From the NCBI RefSeq assembly GCF_004924335.1, contig NZ_CP024633.1:3534001-3598000 (forward strand): a DNA stretch of 64,000 nt, given 5' to 3'. Every line of letters starts with the position of its first letter. Position 1 is the stretch's first letter. Source of the DNA: Mycobacteroides salmoniphilum (GTDB taxonomy: Bacteria > Actinomycetota > Actinomycetes > Mycobacteriales > Mycobacteriaceae). Positions 9,049-19,105 of the stretch are shown one piece after another. A program made the translations under genes and the position numbers. The notes under the pieces were generated by a model. The model searched no databases and was not told the origin of the DNA. It saw only the letters and a list, made by a program, of their open reading frames with translations.

Positions 9049-9095
9049 CCCCCGCACGCGGGTGGGGGCACCTCCCACTCGTGGGGGCGTACCCC
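9049..9095. repeat. GC-rich palindromic intergenic repeat, copy 1
   Basis: The segment contains CCCCCGCACGCGGGTGGGGG and then CACCTCCCACTCGTGGGGG, two nested hairpin-forming stretches. It is almost identical to the reverse complement of copy 2 at 10710-10757, on the other side of guaA. It lies between the stop of guaA and the small membrane protein gene and could act as a bidirectional transcription barrier. Confidence 0.75.
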
Positions 9096-9120
9096 AACGC
9101 TCTCGCCCGCCGGACGAAGC

Positions 9121-10689
9121 TCACTCCCATTCGATGGTGCCGGGCGGCTTGCTGGTGATGTCCAGCACCACCCGGTTCACCTCGGGAACCTCGTTGGTGA
9201 TTCGGGTCGAGATGCGCTCCAGCACCTCGTACGGCAGACGCGTCCAATCGGCGGTCATCGCGTCCTCACTGGACACCGGCCGCAACACAATCGGATGCCC
9301 ATAGGTACGGCCGTCACCCTGCACCCCGACCGAGCGCACATCGGCCAACAGCACCACCGGGCACTGCCAGATGTTGCGGTCCTGGCCGGCGGCGGTGAGC
9401 TCCTCGCGCGCAATGGCATCGGCGCGGCGCAGAGTGTCCAGCCGGTCCGCGGTGACCTCACCGACGATTCTGATGGCCAGACCCGGCCCCGGGAAGGGCT
9501 GGCGGCCAACGATTTCCTCAGGCAAGCCCAGCTCGCGGCCGACCGCCCGGACCTCGTCCTTGAACAGCAGCCGCAGCGGCTCCACAAGGGCGAAGCTCAG
9601 GTCCTCGGGCAGCCCACCCACATTGTGGTGACTCTTGATATTGGCGGTGCCGCTGCCGCCCCCGGACTCGACGACGTCCGGGTACAGCGTGCCCTGCACC
9701 AAAAACTCGATCCCGTCCTCGGAGTTGCCGATCGCATCGGAGACGGCTCCCTCGAACGCCCGGATGAATTCACGGCCGATGATTTTGCGTTTGGCCTCCG
9801 GGTCGCTGACACCGGCGAGCTCACCAAGGAACTTCTCCGCGACATCGACAGTCACCAGCTTGGCGCCGGTGGCCGCCACAAAGTCGTGTTCCACTTGCGC
9901 GCGCTCTCCGCTGCGCAGCAGACCGTGGTCGACGAACACACAGGTCAGCCTGTCCCCGATGGCGCGCTGCACCAGGGCTGCCGCCACGGCGGAATCCACC
10001 CCACCAGAGAGCCCGCACAATGCGCGGCCGTCACCGATCTGCGCGCGCACCTGCTCGACCAGCGATTCGGCGATATTGGCTGCCGTCCACGCGGATTCGA
10101 TGCCCGCGAACTCATGCAGGAACCGGCTCAGTACCTGCTGTCCGTGGGGCGAATGCAGCACCTCGGGGTGGTACTGCACACCGGCCAGGCGGCGAGAGCG
10201 GTCCTCGAATGCCGCGACAGGAGCACCCTCACTGCTGGCGACCACGGTAAAGCCTTGGGGTGCTTCGGTTACAGCATCGCCGTGGCTCATCCACACGGGC
10301 TGGACGTCGGGCAGACCTTCATGCAGGTCTCCGCCCACCACGTTCAGCTCGGTGCGGCCGTACTCGCTGGTGCCGGTGTGCGCGACGGTGCCGCCGAGCA
10401 CCTGCGCCATGGCCTGAAAGCCGTAGCAGATACCGAAAACGGGAACATCCAAATCGAATACACCGGGGTCGAGCTGGGGTGCGCCCTCTTCATAGACACT
10501 CGACGGGCCACCCGACAGGACGATCGCCCGGGGGTTGCGTTCCTTGATCTCGTCGATGCTCGCCGAGTGCGGGATGACCTCGGAGAACACCCGCGCCTCA
10601 CGCACACGCCGTGCGATCAGCTGCGCGTACTGTGCCCCGAAGTCGATGACCAGAACCGGTCGGTCGCCATGCTGCTCCGTTTGCGCCAC
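9121..10689 (-). CDS. guaA: GMP synthase (glutamine-hydrolysing)
   Basis: This 522-residue enzyme converts XMP, ATP and glutamine to GMP, the last step of guanine nucleotide synthesis. The class I amidotransferase domain (about 1-205) shows the nucleophile in [10 protein letters not shown] and the HPEV histidine-glutamate pair. The ATP-pyrophosphatase domain follows with the PP-loop [11 protein letters not shown] at about residue 235, and the C-terminal dimerisation domain ends in the conserved KPPGTIEWE. Length and motifs match Rv3396c. It stands alone, flanked on both sides by copies of the same inverted repeat. Confidence 0.97.
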   Translation of the reverse strand: MAQTEQHGDRPVLVIDFGAQYAQLIARRVREARVFSEVIPHSASIDEIKERNPRAIVLSGGPSSVYEEGAPQLDPGVFDLDVPVFGICYGFQAMAQVLGGTVAHTGTSEYGRTELNVVGGDLHEGLPDVQPVWMSHGDAVTEAPQGFTVVASSEGAPVAAFEDRSRRLAGVQYHPEVLHSPHGQQVLSRFLHEFAGIESAWTAANIAESLVEQVRAQIGDGRALCGLSGGVDSAVAAALVQRAIGDRLTCVFVDHGLLRSGERAQVEHDFVAATGAKLVTVDVAEKFLGELAGVSDPEAKRKIIGREFIRAFEGAVSDAIGNSEDGIEFLVQGTLYPDVVESGGGSGTANIKSHHNVGGLPEDLSFALVEPLRLLFKDEVRAVGRELGLPEEIVGRQPFPGPGLAIRIVGEVTADRLDTLRRADAIAREELTAAGQDRNIWQCPVVLLADVRSVGVQGDGRTYGHPIVLRPVSSEDAMTADWTRLPYEVLERISTRITNEVPEVNRVVLDITSKPPGTIEWE

Positions 10690-10709
10690 TGACTTAGCTT
10701 AGTGGCGCT

Positions 10710-10757
10710 GGGGGCACGCCCCCACGAGTGGGAGGTGCCCCCACCCGCTTGCGGGGG
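10710..10757. repeat. GC-rich palindromic intergenic repeat, copy 2
   Basis: This is the inverted partner of the 9049-9095 element, containing CACGCCCCCACGAGTGGGAG and then GTGCCCCCACCCGCTTGCGG. Most positions agree after reverse complementation. It lies between guaA and the stop of choD, immediately upstream of the guaA start. Confidence 0.75.
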
Positions 10758-10769
10758 ATTACCCCGGAT

Positions 10770-12515
10770 CTAACTGACCGACCGCACCGGTTCGATCGGC
10801 AGATTCCGCAAAGCGCCGGGAGCACCCGCCGGAACAACGGGGTGCGCCGGGGGCACCGTCGCCATCCGCTGATACGGCAGCCCCTGCTCCGGACGCAGGT
10901 CCATCTCGCCCTTGTTGGGCCACAACGACGCCGCGCGCTCGGCCTGCGCGGTGATACTCAGCGACGGGTTGACGCCCAGGTTCGCCGAGATCGCGGCACC
11001 GTCCACGACGTACATGGTCGGGTAGCCGTACACCCGGTGATAGGGGTCGATGACGCCGTCCTCCGGGCTCGTCCCGATCACCGCACCGCCCAGGAAGTGG
11101 GCGGTGAGCGGGATGTTGAACAGCTCACCCCAGGTGCCACCCGCCACGCCATCGATCTTGGCGGCAAGCCGCCGCGTGGCCTCGTTGCCCGCGGGAATCC
11201 AGGTGGGGTTGGGTTCGCCGTGGCCCTGCTTGCTGTCGAGGCGCCGCCAGAACAGCGTCTTCTTGGTGAACGTGGTGATCGAGTTGTCCAGGTGCTGCAT
11301 GACCAGGGCGATGACCGTCCGCTCACTCCACTGCGTCACGTTGAGCATGCGCAACGTACCCCGCGGATCGGCACGGGCGGCCTCGACGAGCTGACGCCAC
11401 CGCGACTTCTCGCCATCGCCGTCGGTCATCAGGGTCTGCAGCAGGCCCATCGCGTTGGAGCCCTTGCCGTACCGCACCGGCTCGATATGCGTGTCGCTGG
11501 TCGGGTGGAACGAGGAGGTGATGGCCACACCGTGGGTGAGGTCCAGATCGTCCTTGTACTCCAATCGGCCTGCACCGACGATGGATTCGGAGTTGGTCCG
11601 CGTCAACACACCCAGACGCTGCGACAGCTTGGGCAGCAGACCCTTGTCCTTCATCTTGAACAACAGGTTCTGCGTGCCCCAGGTCCCGGCGGCCAGCACC
11701 ACGTACTTGGCCGTGTAGGTCTTGCGCTGCTTGCGCATCCAGCGGCCCGTCGCCTTGGTGGAAACCCGCCATACACCGTCAGCACCCTGTTCGACCGCGG
11801 TGACAGTGGTGAGCGGAATGACCTGGGCACCAGAGGATTCAGCCAGCCCCAGATAGTTCTTGACGAGGGTGTTCTTGGCGCCGACTCGGCAACCGGTCAT
11901 GCAGGAACCACACTCGGTGCAGCCCACCCGGTCGGGTCCGGCACCACCGAAGTAGGGATCGGCCACCTTGACTCCGGGAGCCTTGGCGCCGTCGGGCCCG
12001 AAGTAGACACCCACCGGTGTGGCGACGAAGGTGTCGCCGGCACCCATGTCGTCGGCGACCTCCTTGATGAGCCGATCCGCATCGGTGAAGGTGGGGTTCT
12101 TCACCACGCCAAGCATCCGCTGCGCCTGCTCGTAATGCGGCGAGAGCTCGGAACGCCAGTCGGTGATGCCCTTCCACTGCGGGTCGCTGAAGAACGGCTC
12201 CGGCGGTACGTACAGCGTGTTGGCGTAGTTCAGCGAGCCACCGCCCACCCCGGCACCCGCCAGGATCATGCAGTTACTCAGCAGATGGATCCGCTGAATC
12301 CCGAAGCACTTGAACATCGGCGCCCACAGGAACTTGCGCAGATCCCACGATGTCTCGGCGAATTCCTCGTCCGAGAACCGGCGACCGGCCTCCAGGACCC
12401 CTACGCGGTAACCCTTTTCGGTCAACCGCATGGCGGTGACGCTCCCGCCGAATCCGGATCCGACGATGAGGACGTCAAAGTCAGGTTCTGACTGGACTGC
12501 TACCGGTGATGACAT
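10770..12515 (-). CDS. choD: GMC-family oxidoreductase, ChoD
   Basis: The 581-residue flavoprotein matches Rv3409c (578 aa), annotated as cholesterol oxidase. The FAD-binding motif is at residues 14-30 (VLIVGSGFGGSVTAMRL), followed by GAGVGGGSLNYAN. The C-terminal GMC signature is HFLGGAVIGTSPEDGVID with a later VNPSLSITAQAE. Near residue 200 there is a four-cysteine cluster CTECGSCMTGC resembling a ferredoxin-type motif, which is not typical of classical bacterial cholesterol oxidases. Substrate specificity is therefore uncertain; in M. tuberculosis ChoD is not needed for cholesterol catabolism. A palindrome about 70 nt upstream may regulate it. Confidence 0.8.
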   Translation of the reverse strand: MSSPVAVQSEPDFDVLIVGSGFGGSVTAMRLTEKGYRVGVLEAGRRFSDEEFAETSWDLRKFLWAPMFKCFGIQRIHLLSNCMILAGAGVGGGSLNYANTLYVPPEPFFSDPQWKGITDWRSELSPHYEQAQRMLGVVKNPTFTDADRLIKEVADDMGAGDTFVATPVGVYFGPDGAKAPGVKVADPYFGGAGPDRVGCTECGSCMTGCRVGAKNTLVKNYLGLAESSGAQVIPLTTVTAVEQGADGVWRVSTKATGRWMRKQRKTYTAKYVVLAAGTWGTQNLLFKMKDKGLLPKLSQRLGVLTRTNSESIVGAGRLEYKDDLDLTHGVAITSSFHPTSDTHIEPVRYGKGSNAMGLLQTLMTDGDGEKSRWRQLVEAARADPRGTLRMLNVTQWSERTVIALVMQHLDNSITTFTKKTLFWRRLDSKQGHGEPNPTWIPAGNEATRRLAAKIDGVAGGTWGELFNIPLTAHFLGGAVIGTSPEDGVIDPYHRVYGYPTMYVVDGAAISANLGVNPSLSITAQAERAASLWPNKGEMDLRPEQGLPYQRMATVPPAHPVVPAGAPGALRNLPIEPVRSVS

Positions 12516-12582
12516 CGTTGGCCTACCTCCGCGTGGTCACGTTACCGACCAGTATGGAATACAACGAGGGGGGTTATGTAAA

Positions 12583-12596
12583 TTAGGTCACCCTAA
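12583..12596. promoter_or_regulatory. Inverted repeat TTAGG-N4-CCTAA upstream of choD
   Basis: TTAGGTCACCCTAA gives 5-bp arms about 70 nt before the choD start and just upstream of a TTTACA hexamer on the choD strand. It resembles half of an IdeR/DtxR box, but the outer arms do not match, so the cognate regulator is unknown. Confidence 0.35.
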
Positions 12597-12608
12597 GTAG
12601 ACACATGT

Positions 12609-13745
12609 CTAAGAGTTGACGGTCAGCCCGACCTTCTGAAATTCCTTGAGATCGCAGTATCCGGACTTCGCCATCGAACGACGGAGCCCACCAACAAGAT
12701 TCAACGTGCCGAACGGGTCGTCGGCCGGCCCGGCGAGCACCTCGCTCAGCGGCGGCCGCTCACCCACAGCCACCTGCAACAGTGCGCCACGGGGCAGCGA
12801 CGGGTGTGCGGCAGCATTCGGCCAGAACCACCCGTCACCCGCGGACTCCTGCGCGGCGGCCAGCGGTGTACCCAGTACGACGGCGTCGGCACCACAGGCG
12901 ATGGACTTCGCGAGGTCTCCCGAGGTGCGGATGTCGCCGTCGGCCAGCACATGCACATACCGGCCGCCGGTCTCGTCAAGATATTCACGGCGGGCGGCGG
13001 CGGCGTCGGCGATGGCGGTGGCCATCGCGACACTGATACCGAGCACCTCGCCGCTGGTCGTCGCGCCCGCGGTCTGCCCGTACCCGACGATGACACCCGC
13101 GGCCCCGGTCCGCATCAGGTGCAGGGCCGTGCGGTGATCGATCACACCACCGGCGACCACGGGGATATCCAGTTCGGAGATAAAGGTTTTCAGGTTGAGC
13201 GGCTCACCGTCGCGGGCCACCCGCTCGGCCGAGACGATGGTGCCGTGGATGACCAACAGGTCGATACCGGCGGAGATCAGATGGGGGGTGAGCAGCTGCG
13301 CGTTCTGCGGGCTCACCCGCACCGCAGTCGTCACCCCGGCCCCGCGCACCTCGGCGATGGCCGCCGCCAACAGCTCAGGATCGATTGGTGCCGAATGCAA
13401 TTGCTGTAACAAGCGAATCGCGGCGGACGGCTCCGGCTCCTTCTGGGCAACCTCGACCACCTCGGCGATGCGGGCCTCCACATCGGCGTGCCGGCCCCAC
13501 AGTCCCTCACCGTTGATGACGCCGAGCCCGCCGGCCCGGCCGAGTTCGATGGCGAAGCGCGGAGAAACCAGCGCATCGGTCGGGTGCGCCACCACCGGAA
13601 TCTCGAAACGGTAAGCATCGAGCTGCCATGCCGTCGACACGTCCTGTGAGGAACGGGTGCGACGCGACGGGACGATGTTCACATCATCGAGTTCGTAGGT
13701 ACGGCGGGCGCTTCTGCCCATGCCGATTTCGACGAGGTCACGCAT
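12609..13745 (-). CDS. guaB3: GuaB3-family IMP dehydrogenase-like protein
   Basis: The 378-residue protein begins MRDLVEIGMGRSARRTYELD, typical of the actinobacterial GuaB3 group (Rv3410c, 375 aa). It has the IMPDH/GMPR (beta-alpha)8 barrel without CBS domains. The active-site loop that reads GPGSICTTR in true IMP dehydrogenase is GYGQTAGATTSGEV here, so the catalytic cysteine is absent. The enzyme is therefore unlikely to act as a normal IMPDH. It lies 26 nt downstream of guaB2 on the same strand and is probably cotranscribed, but its activity is unproven. Confidence 0.9.
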   Translation of the reverse strand: MRDLVEIGMGRSARRTYELDDVNIVPSRRTRSSQDVSTAWQLDAYRFEIPVVAHPTDALVSPRFAIELGRAGGLGVINGEGLWGRHADVEARIAEVVEVAQKEPEPSAAIRLLQQLHSAPIDPELLAAAIAEVRGAGVTTAVRVSPQNAQLLTPHLISAGIDLLVIHGTIVSAERVARDGEPLNLKTFISELDIPVVAGGVIDHRTALHLMRTGAAGVIVGYGQTAGATTSGEVLGISVAMATAIADAAAARREYLDETGGRYVHVLADGDIRTSGDLAKSIACGADAVVLGTPLAAAQESAGDGWFWPNAAAHPSLPRGALLQVAVGERPPLSEVLAGPADDPFGTLNLVGGLRRSMAKSGYCDLKEFQKVGLTVNS

Positions 13746-13771
13746 GTTGAGTTCCTTTGCGGTGCCGACTG

Positions 13772-15307
<1,536 letters not shown>

Positions 15308-15458
15308 TCAAGCCTCCATGCCAGATAGCCGTCGTATACATCCCAGGAGTGGAATGGAAAGGAGTAGATCCATCCTATCGGCTCGCCGCGGCCGCAATCT
15401 CCCGGACGTGTGCTTGGACATGCCCCACGTGAGCTGGCGCGCGAACCCGCGAACTGCG

Positions 15459-15464
15459 TACTCT
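15459..15464 (+). promoter_or_regulatory. -10 box TACTCT of a leaderless transcript
   Basis: TACTCT is followed by exactly 6 nt and then the GTG at 15471, placing the expected transcription start on the first base of the start codon. The AGGAG in between is too close to the GTG to be a normal ribosome binding site. Confidence 0.65.
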
Positions 15465-15470
15465 AGGAGT

Positions 15471-15875
15471 GTGCGCGACCACTTTCCGCCGGGATTGCCA
15501 CCAGATCCGTTCGCCGACGATCCCCATGATCCGTCGGCCGCACTCGACGCGATCGAGCCGGGTCAGCCGCTCGATCCGCAGGAGCGGATCGCGGTCGAGG
15601 AAGATCTCGCCGACCTCGCGGTCTATGAGGCGTTGCTCGCGCATAAGGGAATTCGCGGGTTGGTCGTTTGCTGTGACGAATGCCAGCAGGACCACTATCA
15701 CGACTGGGACATGCTCCGCGCGAACCTGCTGCAGCTGCTCGTGGACGGGACCGTGCGACCACACGAGCCCGCCTTCGATCCGGAGCCGGAAGCTTATGTG
15801 ACCTGGGATTATTGCCGCGGATACGCGGATGCCTCACTCAACGAGGCCGCGACGGATCGCGACGGATTCCGCTGA
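15471..15875 (+). CDS. DUF5319 family protein (Rv3412-like)
   Basis: This small acidic protein has 134 residues and begins MRDHFPPGLPPDPFADDP. The frame is open upstream, but GTG 15471 is selected from the -10 spacing and similarity in length to Rv3412 (136 aa). It contains the conserved CCDECQQDHYHDWDMLR segment, a possible metal-binding Cys/His cluster, and TWDYCRGYAD near the end. It has no signal peptide or membrane helix. It is conserved beside guaB2 and the sigD operon in mycobacteria. Function unknown. Confidence 0.85.
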   Translation: MRDHFPPGLPPDPFADDPHDPSAALDAIEPGQPLDPQERIAVEEDLADLAVYEALLAHKGIRGLVVCCDECQQDHYHDWDMLRANLLQLLVDGTVRPHEPAFDPEPEAYVTWDYCRGYADASLNEAATDRDGFR

Positions 15876-15892
15876 TTTAGCCGCTCTGGAGC

Positions 15893-17260
15893 TTATTCGC
15901 CGGAGCTCGAACCCGACCCGCTGCCGTGGCTCGACGATCCACCCCCGGGATTGGCCGGCGCCACCGGCACCGAGGTCATCACCGGCATGTGCCGTGACGG
16001 ACCGTCGGAGTCAGAGCCCGCACTCCCGCCACTGCCCGGGAAACCATGGATGTTCCCGGAGCCTGGACTGTTGACGGGTGCCTGATAGACCGGCACCGGG
16101 TTATCAGGGGTGCGCGTAATCGGGGACGGAGCCTGGATCGTCGTCGGCGCGGTGATGACGGGGGTGTCCACCGCTCCCCGCTGGGTGGTGACGATGGTCA
16201 CCCCGTCGGGAGTGGTGGGGACAGTCACAACGGGGGCCGTCGAGGGCGCCGTGGTGCTGACCGTCGACCCCGCCACGGATGTGGACGGCGTGGGCACCGT
16301 CGTCGTCACCGGCGCACTGGAGGTGGCGGAGGTGGCCGTCGATGTCGCGCTCGGCGGCGTCGATGTGGCCGACACGGAGGTCGAAGTCGATGTCGACGTG
16401 GAGCTCGGCGATGCGGAGCCGGAGGTGCTCGTTGACGTCGAACTGGTCGTCTCTGTCGGCGACGAGGCTGTGGTGGTCGTCTCCGTCGGCGACGAGGGCG
16501 TCGTCGTCGGGGTCGTCGTCGTAGCCGTGGATTCCGATGACGTCGAAGTCACCGAGGTCGTCGTGCTCGTGACGGTCGCAATCACCGGAGGCGACAGCAT
16601 GATTCGCGGTGTCTCGGTCACCATCTCCGGCGGCACCGTCGCCACGGGGTCCTTGGCGTCGATTCTGACCTCCGCCTGCTGCACCCGGCTGGCCAGTTCG
16701 GCCTTCTGCTGGGCGTCGCCGACCTCGTTGACGCGCGCGGCGGCCACCCCGAGCTGCTGCTGCGCACCCTCCCAATCACCTTGGGAAATAAGCTTTTCCA
16801 CCTGAGCGAGCTCAGTCTGCGCCGACAACACCACGGGATCGGTGCGCACCGTCGGGCCCGCACCGAACAACGAAGTACGCAGTCCGTACAACGCGTCACC
16901 GGGATGCGATTGGTGTACCGCCGCCCCGAATCCGCCGAACAGCAACGTCACGGCGGCAGCCGAACCCACCGTGGTGGCCAGCAGCCGCGAACGACCACCG
17001 CGATCACGCAAGGCGTTACGCGCCTGCCCAAGCGTGGGTTTGGCCGGCATCGGCTCGCGCCCGACATCCTCGCGCCACGCCGCCAACATCATCGCCACGG
17101 CGTACTCGTCGGAATCGGAGGTGGCCACCGGCAGATCCGCCGCGATGGCATCGATCATCCGGTTGGTGCGCCGCAGTGCCGCCAGGTCCTCGGGCCCCTC
17201 GTCGCCCTGCCTGCCCGGCCCGCCGGGGAACCATCCGCGTCCATCAGCCACGGTGATCAC
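15893..17260 (-). CDS. rsdA: Anti-sigma-D factor RsdA with long Ser/Thr-rich extracytoplasmic tail
   Basis: The product has 455 residues if started at GTG 17260, or 452 from GTG 17251; both overlap the sigD stop. The N-terminal cytoplasmic part (about 1-90, with RTNRMIDAIAADLP and MMLAAWREDVGREP) is the sigma-binding region. A single membrane helix lies at about 93-115. A helical region (142-200) follows, then a low-complexity Ser/Thr/Pro stretch (about 229-350) and a Gly/Ser-rich C-terminus. M. tuberculosis RsdA (Rv3413c) is only about 300 residues, so the tail is greatly expanded. It holds SigD at the membrane until proteolysis; the tail may be wall-embedded or O-mannosylated (inference). 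Confidence 0.85.
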   Translation of the reverse strand: MITVADGRGWFPGGPGRQGDEGPEDLAALRRTNRMIDAIAADLPVATSDSDEYAVAMMLAAWREDVGREPMPAKPTLGQARNALRDRGGRSRLLATTVGSAAAVTLLFGGFGAAVHQSHPGDALYGLRTSLFGAGPTVRTDPVVLSAQTELAQVEKLISQGDWEGAQQQLGVAAARVNEVGDAQQKAELASRVQQAEVRIDAKDPVATVPPEMVTETPRIMLSPPVIATVTSTTTSVTSTSSESTATTTTPTTTPSSPTETTTTASSPTETTSSTSTSTSGSASPSSTSTSTSTSVSATSTPPSATSTATSATSSAPVTTTVPTPSTSVAGSTVSTTAPSTAPVVTVPTTPDGVTIVTTQRGAVDTPVITAPTTIQAPSPITRTPDNPVPVYQAPVNSPGSGNIHGFPGSGGSAGSDSDGPSRHMPVMTSVPVAPANPGGGSSSHGSGSGSSSGE

Positions 17261-17822
17261 CCGCCCGGGTCATCTCGGTCTTGAGTCTCTGCAATGCCCG
17301 GTGCTGCGCCACGCGTACCGCGCCCGCGCTGCTGCCCACCGCGTCGGCGGTCTCCTCCGCCGACAGGCCGACAACGACCCGCAGGATCAGGATCTCGCGC
17401 TGCTTCTCGGGCAGCACTTCCAGCAGGGCCTGCATCCGTCGTGACGACTCGGAGTTCAACGCCTCCTGCTCGGGCCCCGCGTGGCGATCGAACTGCTCGG
17501 GAAGGCTCTCGGCCGGATCGGACTTGTCCCGAGCCATCGCACGATGCGCATCAGCCACCTTGTGTGCGGCGATGCCGTACACAAACGCCAGGAACGGGCG
17601 TCCCTGATCCTGATAGCGAGGCAGCGCTGCGATCACCGCGAGACACACCTCCTGCGCTACGTCGTCTGCGGAGAGACCACTTCTTTCCGCCGTTCCGACA
17701 CGCGCGCGGCAATATCGCACCACGACGGGCCGGATGGCACTAAGTACCTCGGAAAGCGCGTCGCGATCGCCCTTGACGGCAGCAGCAACGACGTCGTCGA
17801 GCCCGCTCTCCGTACTTGTCAT
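17244..17822 (-). CDS. sigD: ECF RNA polymerase sigma factor SigD
   Basis: This 192-residue sigma-70 family factor has region 2 (about 22-95: RPVVVRYCRARV, SADDVAQEVCLAVIAAL, FLAFVYGIAAHKVADAHR) and region 4 (about 130-185: LLEVLPEKQREILILRVVVGLSAEETADAVGSSAGAVRVAQHRAL). It corresponds to Rv3414c, which controls ribosomal and stationary-phase genes in M. tuberculosis. Its stop overlaps the start of rsdA, the usual sigma/anti-sigma coupling that keeps the pair balanced. Confidence 0.95.
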   Translation of the reverse strand: MTSTESGLDDVVAAAVKGDRDALSEVLSAIRPVVVRYCRARVGTAERSGLSADDVAQEVCLAVIAALPRYQDQGRPFLAFVYGIAAHKVADAHRAMARDKSDPAESLPEQFDRHAGPEQEALNSESSRRMQALLEVLPEKQREILILRVVVGLSAEETADAVGSSAGAVRVAQHRALQRLKTEMTRAGDHRG

Positions 17823-17911
17823 CGACTGCGCATTCCCCAGTGTTACGTGTGGTGCACCGTGGTGGTGCTGTCACCTAGGACAATAGCGTTGGACGCCGAG
17901 GGGTAACGCAT

Positions 17912-18745
17912 TTAGTCCACCACCTCGAGGCGCCACCGGCCGCCCGCGTGGGCTATCCATGCGGCACAGTCGCGGCGAATAGCAACGAGGTCTTCATGGC
18001 TTTGCCCCAGCTCCTCAGAGGCGGGCAGACTCGCCAGCATCGCCGCCAGCGCCCAGCGCAGCGGTACCAGCCCATGGGCCGTCGCGGCCTGCAGACCCCG
18101 TGCCGCAACGACCGCCGATTCTGCGACATCGCCCACGCTACTGAGCGCAGCCGCGAGCACCATCGCCGTCTTGACCTGGTGTCTTACCGACGGCACGTCC
18201 AGTGCGAGCCGTTCGGCGGTACGGGCATACCGCAGCGATCGCGCGCCGTCACCGGACACCATGGCCAGCTCGGCATGCACCCAGGCCAGCCGCAGGGGCA
18301 GGCGCCATGGCCAACGAACATCGCCGTGCGCGGATAGCCGCTCCGCCTGTTCCAGTAGCGCGTGAGCAAGCGGGAATCGCCCCAGCCCCAGCGCATCCGC
18401 CGCCAACCCGACGAGCGCGTCAGACCGAGCCTCCGCGTCCGCACGGGCCATCGCCAACGCTCGGCCGTCGAACCCACGGGCCAGCGCATGCCACCCGAGC
18501 TGACGCAGGAGCGACGCACGTGTGCTCAGCGCCAGCGAGGCCAGCCGATCCGCGCGACCCCTCGGCACCTCCAAGGCGTTCAAGTCGGCGTGCGCGGCGG
18601 CATAGCGTCCCGCTCCCCCCAGCGCCACGGCGCGCAGCCAGGCATCCTCAGGTGCCGAGGCGGGCGGAAATGGCCAGATTGCTGGATGCGGTCCGAAGGC
18701 GGCGCCGATGAACTCGGCGGCTGTGGACGTTCGGAAAGTCACCAT
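17912..18745 (-). CDS. Conserved TPR-like protein (Rv3415c-like)
   Basis: ATG 18745 gives 277 residues, close to Rv3415c (275); the open frame reaches a GTG at 18814 (300 residues). The start is supported by a TACCGT -10-like box 10 nt upstream. The protein is almost entirely alpha-helical and rich in Ala/Leu/Arg, with repeated pairs of helices (DAWLRAVALGGAGRYAAAHADL, GLAADALGLGRFPLAHALLEQ, RSLRYARTAERLAL) reminiscent of tetratricopeptide repeats. No catalytic motif or membrane helix is seen. It is divergent from whiB3. Function unknown. Confidence 0.7.
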   Translation of the reverse strand: MVTFRTSTAAEFIGAAFGPHPAIWPFPPASAPEDAWLRAVALGGAGRYAAAHADLNALEVPRGRADRLASLALSTRASLLRQLGWHALARGFDGRALAMARADAEARSDALVGLAADALGLGRFPLAHALLEQAERLSAHGDVRWPWRLPLRLAWVHAELAMVSGDGARSLRYARTAERLALDVPSVRHQVKTAMVLAAALSSVGDVAESAVVAARGLQAATAHGLVPLRWALAAMLASLPASEELGQSHEDLVAIRRDCAAWIAHAGGRWRLEVVD

Positions 18746-19105
18746 GGGAGCGGTCACGGTACCAATTCCCTCGAAAATGGAGTTAACAGTTGATGCAGCG
18801 GACGTTAAATCCACGTCAACGGGTGTCGTAAACAGTTGCCCAACGCAGCGTTACGGAAACGGAAAACCCACGGCCAAAACACGCTGACCACGCAGGTGAG
18901 CGAGCGTTACGTACCAACGAAGAGCAAAGACGATGAACGTGATGTTAATTCTGGACCTAATGGTGTGATGTTGCCATGATCATCGCCTATTGACTGTATT
19001 TCGACCGCGCACCTACTTTGTGTACACCGCTTGTCATCGGCGACACGTCTGGTGCACTTCACTCACGCGCAGGTCGACTGCGCGCGCAGCGAGAGGGTTA
19101 ACCAC
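18746..19105. other. Divergent regulatory region between Rv3415c-like gene and whiB3
   Basis: This 360-nt region carries a -10-like TACCGT (18756-18761, minus) and the whiB3 promoter at 18990-19019. I see no ORF with a ribosome binding site and no convincing hairpin; its AT content is higher than that of its neighbours. The long distance is typical of whiB3, whose control is complex. Confidence 0.55.
18990..19019 (+). promoter_or_regulatory. SigA-type promoter of whiB3
   Basis: The -35 element TTGACT (18990-18995) and -10 element TACTTT (19014-19019) are separated by 18 nt. Transcription would start near 19026, giving a leader of about 80 nt with a GAGAGGG ribosome binding site 8 nt before the ATG. 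Confidence 0.7.

Noticed and set aside
9295..10692. 465-residue ORF antisense to guaA
   Set aside because: Shadow of guaA, whose domains are complete; no family motifs in the antisense frame.
12581..12599. IdeR iron box upstream of choD
   Set aside because: Only the inner TTAGG/CCTAA arms match; the outer half of the 19-bp consensus is absent, so it is reported only as a palindrome.
16200..16600. Tandem short repeats suggesting a CRISPR or VNTR array
   Set aside because: They are the codon-level repeats of the Ser/Thr-rich tail of RsdA; no regular repeat-spacer unit.
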